A stretch of 5,895 nt of DNA from the NCBI GenBank assembly GCA_030596265.1, contig JAUVKM010000150.1, positions 1 through 5,895 of the forward strand, given 5' to 3'. This DNA is from Candidatus Cloacimonadota bacterium (GTDB lineage Bacteria; Cloacimonadota; Cloacimonadia; Cloacimonadales; TCS61). A program made the position numbers and the translations under genes. The notes beneath the pieces are model-generated. The model made no database searches and was not told the origin of the DNA. It worked only from the letters and a program-made list of their open reading frames with translations. Positions 1 to 5,895 of the stretch are shown here, piece after piece (position 1 is the first letter of the stretch; every line of letters begins with the position of its first letter).

Positions 1-1505
1 TTTACTAATGTTTGTTTTCTAATATAGTGTTCAGGTATTTTATCTTTGTGTCTTGCAGTAACTTCTATATAGTACCCGAAAACACGGTTATAATTAACCT
101 TTAATGAGGAAATTCCGGTTTTCTTCCTTTCTTCCTCTTCAAGTCTGGCAATCCAACCTTTTCCATTTTTACTTACTTCACGCAATTCATCAAGATCAGA
201 GTTAAAATCATTATTAATAATATTTCCTTCGGTAATCAGAATTGGTGGTTCTTCCATTAAAGTAATATTAATCAACTCAATAATATTGGAATAATCTACA
301 ATACTATCTTGAAGTAAGTTAATAAATTCATTTTCAAATTCATTTAAAATATTAGAAAGAACGGAAGCAGTTTTCAGATAATTTTTTAAAGCAATTGCGT
401 CACGAGGATTCACCCTTTTTGTTCCGATCTTACCCAAAATCCTACTTAGATCTCCAATTGTCTTAAATAAATCACGAATATCTCTCGTGAGAGAAAAGTT
501 ATCTTTGAGTTCCTGAACTGCGTTTAGTCGTAATTCTATTTTTTCTTTATCTAACAAAGGATTTAACAACCAATCTCGAAGTTTACGCGCACCCATCGGA
601 GTCTTGGTTTCATCCATTATCGAGATCAAACTCCCAAATGAACTATTATACCGGATAGATTTAATTAACTCCAGATTTCTTCGAGAAACTTCATCCAGTT
701 GCATGTAATTATTTATGGAATAGAATTGCATTTTCCCAATATGTTTTAAGTCACTATTTTTTAATGATTTTAGATAGGAAATTGCTGCGCCGGCTGCTGT
801 TGTGGCAAATAATTTATTTTGGGCACCGAAACCTTCTAAGGTAGTTGTTCCAAAATGAGTTAATAACGCACGTTCTGCTTCTTCCGGATCAAAATGCCAG
901 CTATCGAAAACTGTGATTGTGGGCTCGTATTCTATGTTAAAAGAGGTTAATATTTCTTCTGCATTGTCATCTTGAACTACTATTTCAGAGGGTTTTAACC
1001 TGAGAAGTTCATTTTTTAATTCATCTTTTTCTAATTCTGTGAAAATAAAATCTCCGGTTGAGGCATCGATAAGCGCAAAACCAATTATTTTAGACTTTTG
1101 TCCCAGATAAATTGCACCGAGATAATTGTGATCTATCGAATCAATAAGTTTTTCATCAATAATTGAACCGGGAGTTATAATATCAGTAATTCCTCTTTTT
1201 ACTAAACCTTTTGCTTTTCTTGGATCTTCTATCTGTTCGCAGATAACAACTTTGAGACCTTGTTTTACAAGTTTATCGAGATAATTATCAAGTGCATGAT
1301 ACGGAAAACCAGCAAGAGGTATAGGATCATCGGCTTTTTTATTTCTGGCAGTAAGGGTTATACCTAAAACTTTGGAAGCAATTTTTGCATCTTCAAAAAA
1401 AGTCTCGTAGAAATCCCCCATTCTGAATAGTAATAATTTATCAGGATGCTGCTCTTTAATTGCAATAAATTGCTTGAGCATTGGAGTTAGTTTCTTTATC
1501 TTCAT
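1..1505 (-). CDS. mutS: DNA mismatch repair protein MutS, N-terminal 501 codons (3' end beyond window)
   Basis: MutS recognises mismatches and small insertion/deletion loops in cytoplasmic DNA as a dimer and starts methyl-independent or MutH-dependent repair with MutL. The frame is open from ATG at 1505 to the left edge with no stop or frameshift. Residues 26-40 carry the mismatch-reading motif RMGDFYE, with the Phe-Tyr-Glu wedge at 32-34. A connector domain follows at about 120-255 (LIDASTGDF at 145-153). The core/lever signature TPMGARKLRDWLL is at 302-314, and NRVFGYYIEVT at 473-483 marks the end of the clamp region. The family is usually about 850-900 residues, so the ATPase half (Walker A/B, dimerisation) lies outside the window. 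The start fits the family: TPM follows the initiator by a few residues, as in other MutS proteins. It lies 10 nt after the upstream stop with no clear Shine-Dalgarno, so translation probably depends on coupling. MutS2 is excluded by the N-terminal mismatch domain. Confidence 0.97.
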   Translation of the reverse strand, partial: MKIKKLTPMLKQFIAIKEQHPDKLLLFRMGDFYETFFEDAKIASKVLGITLTARNKKADDPIPLAGFPYHALDNYLDKLVKQGLKVVICEQIEDPRKAKGLVKRGITDIITPGSIIDEKLIDSIDHNYLGAIYLGQKSKIIGFALIDASTGDFIFTELEKDELKNELLRLKPSEIVVQDDNAEEILTSFNIEYEPTITVFDSWHFDPEEAERALLTHFGTTTLEGFGAQNKLFATTAAGAAISYLKSLKNSDLKHIGKMQFYSINNYMQLDEVSRRNLELIKSIRYNSSFGSLISIMDETKTPMGARKLRDWLLNPLLDKEKIELRLNAVQELKDNFSLTRDIRDLFKTIGDLSRILGKIGTKRVNPRDAIALKNYLKTASVLSNILNEFENEFINLLQDSIVDYSNIIELINITLMEEPPILITEGNIINNDFNSDLDELREVSKNGKGWIARLEEEERKKTGISSLKVNYNRVFGYYIEVTARHKDKIPEHYIRKQTLV

Positions 1506-1515
1506 ATTTGCTTGG

Positions 1516-2472
1516 TTAGTATCTTTTTATTACATAAGAATTGATATCATTTTTTTTAAGTTTCTGCATTACTTTTTTTAGATTATCATTTTCATCAAAA
1601 GGACCTGCAGCAACCACATAGAGTTTACTGTTATTTTTTATTTTTGAAAAAACAATATATTTATATCCGATAACTCTAACTTTCTTTCCAAACTTTTCTG
1701 CATTATCTTCTGAACCGAATGCACCAACCTGAAGATATATTTTCAGATCCTTCCCAGTTGCAGCTTTTGATTCTTCTACAGGTTCTTCTTTTCTGAATGT
1801 ATTAATTTCGGAAAGATCAATTTCAAGTTTATCATTTTTCTTTAAATTATAAATTCTATCTTCAGCAAGGTAACAATATTGATGGTAAGGAAAATCTTGT
1901 TTCAATTTTTTATAGAACATTAAAGCTTGTTCAAATTTTCCTTGTTGCTCTTTGCAAATTCCCATTTTATAATGAAGTAAGGGAATGTTATTATTTATGT
2001 ATTTCGATGTTCTAAGACTTTCCAAAGTGTTGAATGCACGTTTATACATTTTCTGCTGCAAATATGCCTCAGCTATTATAAAGAATGCGTTTTCAATTTT
2101 TACATTCTCATTTGATTCCGCGATAAATATTTGGCTGGAAATTATAGAAAGTTGATATCTTCCCATCTTCAGATATGATTTTGCAAGCCAATATTGTTTA
2201 TCTGATATTTTTTGGTGATGTATTTTTTTTAGAAGTGAAACGGCATTTTTATAATCGCGTTTAAAAAAATTATATTTTGCCAATTCAAGAAGAGAAAGCT
2301 GACCAAAAATCGAATCATGACCTTCTTCATAAATCCCTTCAAAGAGAATCTTCATCGTGGTTCCATTTTTTTTGATTTTCGCTTTGTTATACTGATCTTC
2401 TTGAGTTAATTCACCAAAACTTGTTGCAATAAAAACTGTTAATAGAAAGATAATAACTATATTCTTTTTCAT
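1516..2472 (-). CDS. Sec-exported TPR-repeat protein with C-terminal SPOR domain
   Basis: This is a predicted periplasmic or envelope protein of 318 residues. Residues 1-20 form a signal peptide: Met-Lys-Lys, a hydrophobic core, then a likely cut near TSFG/E with no lipobox Cys. Residues about 58-205 are paired amphipathic helices resembling degenerate tetratricopeptide repeats (for example LAKSYLKMGRYQLSI and YKMGICKEQQGKFEQALMFY). A charged linker at about 212-240 leads to a SPOR domain at 243-318, with YLQVGAF at 246-252 and LYVVAAGPF at 284-292. SPOR domains bind denuded glycan strands of peptidoglycan, often at division sites. TPRs mediate protein contacts, so a scaffold or cell-wall role is inferred. 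A longer frame begins at TTG 2484, but I prefer ATG 2472: it gives a clean signal peptide, follows the upstream stop by 1 nt and has GAAGAG 4 nt ahead. The exact function and gene name are unknown. Confidence 0.9.
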   Translation of the reverse strand: MKKNIVIIFLLTVFIATSFGELTQEDQYNKAKIKKNGTTMKILFEGIYEEGHDSIFGQLSLLELAKYNFFKRDYKNAVSLLKKIHHQKISDKQYWLAKSYLKMGRYQLSIISSQIFIAESNENVKIENAFFIIAEAYLQQKMYKRAFNTLESLRTSKYINNNIPLLHYKMGICKEQQGKFEQALMFYKKLKQDFPYHQYCYLAEDRIYNLKKNDKLEIDLSEINTFRKEEPVEESKAATGKDLKIYLQVGAFGSEDNAEKFGKKVRVIGYKYIVFSKIKNNSKLYVVAAGPFDENDNLKKVMQKLKKNDINSYVIKRY

Positions 2473-2473
2473 A

Positions 2474-3673
2474 CTACTCTTCAATATTCTTTTTTCTTAC
2501 AATACCCCATTCTGGTAACTTTTTGTCAAGGTCGAGTCGAATAATTGTATTTGGTTTTGTTAATTGTATCATTTCATTCTCTTCATTAAATATGCTTTTT
2601 ACTATAATTTTGAAATCATCTTTGCTATCTGGGAAAATTAATTCTATTTCGTCTCCAATACAAAATTTTGCTTTGATTGAAATGAAGGCAGAAGTTTCTT
2701 TAACTTTAACAATTTCACCCACAAATTGATAATTTCTAATATATGCCGAAGATCCATAATACTGAGTTTCAGCGGAATCAAATTTATCAAAAAATGCTTC
2801 ACTGTAATATCTGTGACTTACCTTATTAAGCTCTTCCTGAGTATTAGTAGAAACTGTATTTATTCCAGCTTCAATAGCCGCCCTATATGTGCGGATAACA
2901 GTAGCAACGTAATACAAACTTTTCATACGACCTTCTATCTTTATGCTATCAATACCGGCTTTCTTGATCTGCGGAATCCGCTTGATCAGATTCAAATCTT
3001 TGGAATTGAAAAAGTAGGAACCTCTTTCGTCTTCTTCGATCTTGAAGAATTCACCCGGTCTTGATTTTTCAATAAGGTTATATTCCCATCTACAAGGTTG
3101 TGTACATAATCCTCTGTTTGCACTTCTATTATTTAAAAACGCACTTATCAGGCATCTTCCGGAATATGACATACACATTGCACCGTGCACAAACATTTCC
3201 AATTCAATCTTTGGTACTTTTTTCTTAATCTCAATAATTTCCTTAATTCCCAATTCGCGTGCAAGAATGATACGTTTAGCTCCGAGTTTATACCAGAAAT
3301 CGACTGCCCTCCAAGATGTAACATTTGCTTGTGTACTGATATGAATATCTACATCAGGTGCAAATTCTTTAGCTAAAGAAAACACACCAGGATCCGAGAT
3401 TATTAGTGCATCTACACCTATTTTTTGTAGAAATGTTAAATACTTCGGTAATTGTTCGATATCAGAATTGTGGGCAAATATATTAACGGTTATATAAATT
3501 TTACGATCATACTTATGACAAAAATCAACAGCTTCTTTTAAGTGAACTTCTGAGAAATTTGTACTTTTTGCTCTCAGACCAAAATTTTTCCCAGCTGCAT
3601 AAACGGCATCAGCTCCATAATAAACAGCATATCTTAATTTCTTTAAATCACCAGCAGGTGCAAGCAATTCCAT
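2474..3673 (-). CDS. Peptidase U32 family protein, TrhP/RlhA-like RNA hydroxylation factor
   Basis: The 399-residue protein belongs to family U32. Members were first called collagenase-like peptidases, but E. coli TrhP (YegQ) and RlhA (YdcP) and the B. subtilis YrrN/YrrO pair are needed for 5-hydroxyuridine in tRNA or 5-hydroxycytidine in 23S rRNA. Residues 1-30 show the typical opening [20 protein letters not shown] followed by ADAVY. The U32 signature sits at 159-176, with E159, H163-G164, C167 and C174. C190 and C194 follow in RGLCTQPCRWEY. These four cysteines are the expected iron-sulfur cluster ligands. SKDLNLI (224-230) and IKIEGRMKSLYYV (244-256) are further family blocks, and about 315-395 is a small C-terminal beta domain. 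The length and the RGxC-x3-CRW block favour a TrhP-like tRNA role over RlhA, whose proteins are longer. Which RNA is modified is inference. ATG 3673 overlaps the rho stop by one base (TAATG), so translation is probably coupled; there is no strong Shine-Dalgarno. Confidence 0.94.
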   Translation of the reverse strand: MELLAPAGDLKKLRYAVYYGADAVYAAGKNFGLRAKSTNFSEVHLKEAVDFCHKYDRKIYITVNIFAHNSDIEQLPKYLTFLQKIGVDALIISDPGVFSLAKEFAPDVDIHISTQANVTSWRAVDFWYKLGAKRIILARELGIKEIIEIKKKVPKIELEMFVHGAMCMSYSGRCLISAFLNNRSANRGLCTQPCRWEYNLIEKSRPGEFFKIEEDERGSYFFNSKDLNLIKRIPQIKKAGIDSIKIEGRMKSLYYVATVIRTYRAAIEAGINTVSTNTQEELNKVSHRYYSEAFFDKFDSAETQYYGSSAYIRNYQFVGEIVKVKETSAFISIKAKFCIGDEIELIFPDSKDDFKIIVKSIFNEENEMIQLTKPNTIIRLDLDKKLPEWGIVRKKNIEE

Positions 3674-4941
3674 TAACGACTCATTTTTTGTAGTAACTCT
3701 TCGTTATTTTTTGTTGCCAGCATTTTATTCTTAAGCATTTCAATACCTTTCAATGGGCTCATACCTTTAAGGAATTGACGAAGAACAAACATTCTCTGAA
3801 CTTCCTCTTTAGTTAATAAAAGATCTTCACGTCTTGTACCTGATTTTACCAGGTCAATGGCTGGATACATACGGTAATCACTGATCGATCGATCAAGTAC
3901 AAGTTCCATATTACCGGTTCCTTTAAATTCTTCGAATATAACTTGATCCATTCTGCTGCCGGTATCTACTAATGCAGTTGCAATAATTGTAAGACTACCT
4001 TGTTCCAGTGCATTTCTGGCAGCACCAAAGAATTTTTTTGGTCTGTGAAGCGAACCAGCATCAAGACCACCGGACAATACTCGTCCGCTTGAAGGTTGTG
4101 CCATATTAAATGCTCGTGCAAGACGTGTAATACTATCAAGCATAATAACTACATCTTGACCAAGTTCAACCATTCTTTTTGCTTTTTCAATCACCATTTC
4201 TGCAACCTGAATATGGTTTTTAGGTTGCTCATCAAATGTTGAACTCACTACTTCCGAATTCCTTGGAATTAAAATTTTCTTCATTTCTGTTACTTCTTCT
4301 GGTCTTTCATCTATAAGCAGTACAATAAGATAAACTTCAGGATGATTAGTAAGAATCGCATTTGCGATATTCTGCATTAATATGGTTTTTCCTGTTCTCG
4401 GTGCAGCAACAATCATTCCTCTCTGTCCTTTTCCAACTGGTGTAAATAGATTAATAATTCTAGCAGAAACATTTTTTTGAGTAGTCTCGAGATCTAATTT
4501 TTCTTCTGGAAAATAAGGTGTAAGCTTTTCGAATCTTTTTGCTTCTAAGACAATAAGCGGATCTTCATAATTAACAGAATCAACCCTGATCAGCGCAAAA
4601 TACTTTTCTTCATCTTTTGGAGCTCGAACAGGACCGGATATTACATGTCCTTTCTTTAGACCAAATCTTTTAATCTGTGAACTTGAAACATATATATCAT
4701 TTCTACCGTGAGTATAGTTATTTTTTGGGAATCTCAAAAAGCCATATCCATCATCAACAATTTGTAAACAACCGGAAACAAAAGCTAATCCTTCTTGAGT
4801 TGCTTCTATTTCAAATATTCGATGAATCAGTTCTTTTTTCTTCAGTCCTTTTATATCATCTAATTCTAATTCTTTGGCTATTTTAGTTAATTGTGTTACA
4901 TTTAATTCAAAAAGATTTTGTTGATCTTTTTCATTACTCAT
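3673..4941 (-). CDS. rho: Transcription termination factor Rho
   Basis: Rho is a hexameric RNA-dependent ATPase and translocase that ends transcription of untranslated RNA. The 422 residues match the normal length (E. coli 419). Residues about 10-47 are the Rho N-terminal helical domain. The cold-shock-like RNA-binding fold (about 52-125) contains the RNP1-type block DDGYGFLRF (63-71) and [15 protein letters not shown] (81-95). The ATPase core contains the P-loop APRTGKT (180-186, K185), [13 protein letters not shown] (208-220), Walker [17 protein letters not shown] (264-279), the Q-loop [17 protein letters not shown] (290-306) and the R-loop region [15 protein letters not shown] (337-351). 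There is no long low-complexity insertion in the N-terminal region such as some Bacteroidota and Actinomycetota Rho proteins carry. The start is well supported by GAGGAG 6 nt upstream. It is the first gene of the minus-strand operon, preceded by the divergent intergenic region. All core motifs are intact, so it should be active. Confidence 0.99.
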   Translation of the reverse strand: MSNEKDQQNLFELNVTQLTKIAKELELDDIKGLKKKELIHRIFEIEATQEGLAFVSGCLQIVDDGYGFLRFPKNNYTHGRNDIYVSSSQIKRFGLKKGHVISGPVRAPKDEEKYFALIRVDSVNYEDPLIVLEAKRFEKLTPYFPEEKLDLETTQKNVSARIINLFTPVGKGQRGMIVAAPRTGKTILMQNIANAILTNHPEVYLIVLLIDERPEEVTEMKKILIPRNSEVVSSTFDEQPKNHIQVAEMVIEKAKRMVELGQDVVIMLDSITRLARAFNMAQPSSGRVLSGGLDAGSLHRPKKFFGAARNALEQGSLTIIATALVDTGSRMDQVIFEEFKGTGNMELVLDRSISDYRMYPAIDLVKSGTRREDLLLTKEEVQRMFVLRQFLKGMSPLKGIEMLKNKMLATKNNEELLQKMSR

Positions 4942-4947
4942 TTATTT

Positions 4948-4953
4948 CTCCTC
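4948..4953 (-). promoter_or_regulatory. Shine-Dalgarno of rho (GAGGAG)
   Basis: GAGGAG on the minus strand lies 6 nt before ATG 4941. It is the only strong ribosome binding site in the four-gene minus-strand cluster, which fits rho being the first cistron and the later genes depending on coupling. Confidence 0.9.
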
Positions 4954-5027
4954 AAAATTGTATTAAAAAATCAATTTCTTCTAATATCTATAAGTTACAA
5001 ACGCAAGATTTTGAGTTTGGTTACAAG

Positions 5028-5033
5028 TGTCAA
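5028..5033 (-). promoter_or_regulatory. Putative -35 element of the rho operon promoter (TTGACA)
   Basis: A perfect sigma70-type TTGACA reads leftward about 86 nt before the rho start, within a CTTGACA heptamer that also occurs inverted at 5088-5094. The hexamer 17 nt downstream would be AATCTT, a poor -10 match, so the assignment rests on the -35 match and position only. The organism may use a non-E. coli -10 element. Confidence 0.35.
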
Positions 5034-5088
5034 GTAATTTAATAACTATAGATTTTTTACATTTATCATTAAAATAATAATTAAAATC

Positions 5089-5094
5089 TTGACA
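5089..5094 (+). promoter_or_regulatory. Putative -35 element for the secreted-protein gene (TTGACA)
   Basis: A perfect TTGACA points rightward 63 nt before ATG 5158. At 17 nt spacing the -10 position reads AACTTT, which is weak. TATATT (5104-5109) is too close and TATGTT (5121-5126) too far for the standard spacing. The call rests on the -35 match, its position and the mirrored hexamer at 5028-5033. Confidence 0.35.
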
Positions 5095-5146
5095 TAATAA
5101 TAATATATTCGAACTTTCTCTATGTTAATTAATAAAAAAATAATTT

Positions 5147-5152
5147 GGAGGA
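5147..5152 (+). promoter_or_regulatory. Shine-Dalgarno of the secreted-protein gene (GGAGGA)
   Basis: GGAGGA lies 5 nt before ATG 5158 and is preceded by an A/T-only stretch. This fixes the start codon and shows that the organism uses anti-Shine-Dalgarno pairing for leading cistrons. Confidence 0.92.
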
Positions 5153-5157
5153 ATTTT

Positions 5158-5895
5158 ATGAAAAAGTTTATTGTAATTTTTATTTTTACATTTGTGGTTT
5201 CTTTTGTATTTGCTACAACTATCTATGATGTTCAATACACAGATGTTCCAGGTCCTGATGGAACGTACCCATCTCTTTTATTAGGAGAGGAAGTGACTGT
5301 AATTGGTATTGTTACGGTAGTTGGAATTGCAAGTTATGAAGATAATTTCATAATAAGTATGCCTGATGGTGGTGAATGGAGTGCAGTATATGTTTACAAA
5401 GCAAATTTTATTAATACCACTAACCCTGTAGTTTCTATTGGGGATGAAGTCGAAGTTACAGGTTACGTTGATGAATATTATGGATATACAGAAATATCCG
5501 GTAATAGTGATGAAGTTACGGTAACAATCTTAAGTGCCGGGAATCCTGTTCCTTCAGTTATTGAACTAACTGCGGATGTTATTTCGACATCCGAACAATA
5601 TGAAAGCGTTTTTGTATTAGTTAACAATATTACATGTTTACAAGAACCTGATAATCATGGAATATGGTTTGGAAATGATGATACAGGTATTTGTGGATTT
5701 GATGATCAATATTTGTATTGGGATAATTGGGATCCAGAATTTATTGTTAATATTGGTGACACTTTTGAAGCAATACAAGGATTCATCGTGTATTCATATG
5801 ATAATTATTGTGTTTGCCCAAGAGACTGGGATGATATAAATCCTGTAGTTTCTTCCAATGAAAACACTGTTAATGCAAGTTCAGAATTTATTAGC
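5158..5895 (+). CDS. Secreted protein with two tandem OB-fold-like beta units, N-terminal 246 codons (3' end beyond window)
   Basis: The frame is open from ATG 5158 to the right edge. Residues 1-19 are a signal peptide (MKK, hydrophobic core, then FA before TTIYDVQY), so the product leaves the cytoplasm; no lipobox is present. Two similar beta-rich units follow, at about 40-127 and 133-227. Each has a strand ending near an aromatic/Gly-Asp turn, then an IGD-hydrophobic strand and a Tyr-rich strand (VSIGDEVEVTGYVDEYYGY at 92-110; VNIGDTFEAIQGFIVYSYDN at 197-216). The second unit ends in CPRDWDDI (220-227). Similar units with a closing PRDxDDI-type motif are known in secreted OB-fold/DUF5689-like proteins and beside extracellular nucleases, often fused to other domains. 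No catalytic residues are visible, and I cannot name the function. Four cysteines (160, 179, 218, 220) occur only in unit 2. The C-terminal part, possibly with a nuclease, Ig-like or sorting domain, is off the window. Confidence 0.85.
   Translation, partial: MKKFIVIFIFTFVVSFVFATTIYDVQYTDVPGPDGTYPSLLLGEEVTVIGIVTVVGIASYEDNFIISMPDGGEWSAVYVYKANFINTTNPVVSIGDEVEVTGYVDEYYGYTEISGNSDEVTVTILSAGNPVPSVIELTADVISTSEQYESVFVLVNNITCLQEPDNHGIWFGNDDTGICGFDDQYLYWDNWDPEFIVNIGDTFEAIQGFIVYSYDNYCVCPRDWDDINPVVSSNENTVNASSEFIS

Larger units (their letters stand above)
4942..5157. other. Divergent intergenic region between rho and the secreted-protein gene
   Basis: This 216-bp, very AT-rich spacer separates the start codons of two divergent genes. 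It holds a Shine-Dalgarno for each gene, two outward-facing TTGACA hexamers, a 9-bp inverted repeat (CAAGATTTT at 5004-5012 and AAAATCTTG at 5083-5091) and a 7-bp direct repeat GTTACAA (4994-5000 and 5020-5026). I see no small ORF with a ribosome binding site, no tRNA and no GC-rich terminator hairpin. The distance from the minus-strand TTGACA to the rho start (about 86 nt) leaves room for a rho leader. Rho is autoregulated through its leader in E. coli, but nothing here proves that. Confidence 0.8.

Noticed and set aside
1..1505. Possible broken or frameshifted mutS
   Set aside because: The frame reads through 501 codons with the motifs in order and spaced normally. Incompleteness is due only to the window edge.
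1506..1515. Possible separate promoter or terminator before mutS
   Set aside because: The gap is only 10 nt, with no hairpin and no room for a promoter outside the coding sequence. Coupled translation is simpler.
2523..3376. Several overlapping plus-strand open frames of 63-112 codons
   Set aside because: They lie wholly antisense to the well-supported U32 gene, have no convincing ribosome binding sites and give no recognisable protein motifs.
4677..4886. Plus-strand open frame of 69 codons
   Set aside because: It is antisense to the conserved N-terminal and RNA-binding region of rho, with low-complexity Leu/Tyr-rich content and no ribosome binding site.
5657..5839. Plus-strand open frame of 60 codons
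   Set aside because: It is an alternate frame inside the secreted-protein gene, whose own frame has a signal peptide, a strong Shine-Dalgarno and a repeated domain pattern.
1..5895. Novel defence, mobile or CRISPR system
   Set aside because: There are no regularly spaced repeats, transposase, integrase, toxin-antitoxin pair or terminal inverted repeats. The genes are mostly recognisable core functions.

Overview
The window is an AT-rich (roughly two thirds A+T) piece of bacterial chromosome. Four tightly packed genes run on the minus strand, and one gene diverges from them on the plus strand. The protein sequences point to a Gram-negative-type bacterium: there is a Sec-exported TPR protein with a C-terminal SPOR (peptidoglycan-binding) domain and a secreted beta-rich protein of the OB-fold-repeat type common in the FCB group. 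A Cloacimonadota-like or related FCB lineage is my guess, but no ribosomal RNA or other phylogenetic marker in the window proves it.

Minus strand, in order of transcription (right to left): rho (4941 to 3673), a U32-family 'peptidase' of the TrhP/RlhA RNA-hydroxylation type (3673 to 2474), a TPR plus SPOR envelope protein (start best placed at 2472, end 1516), and mutS (start 1505, running off the left edge after 501 codons). The junctions are a 1-nt stop/start overlap (TAATG), a 1-nt gap and a 10-nt gap. This is almost certainly one transcript with translational coupling. It joins transcription termination, RNA modification, cell envelope and DNA mismatch repair functions, with no obvious shared pathway.

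Positions 4942-5157 form the divergent intergenic region. It holds a strong Shine-Dalgarno for each outward gene and two perfect TTGACA hexamers, one per strand and pointing away from each other. Neither has a convincing sigma70 -10 box at the usual distance. It also holds short inverted and direct repeats.

Plus strand: from 5158 a secreted protein starts with a clear signal peptide and continues past the right edge. The visible 246 residues look like two tandem OB-fold-like beta units, with no catalytic domain in view.

I see no mobile element, CRISPR array, RNA gene or defence system. The window reads as a core housekeeping operon next to one lineage-specific secreted protein. The items most worth a second look are the gene grouping, the promoter architecture, the Rho P-loop variant and the unidentified secreted protein.
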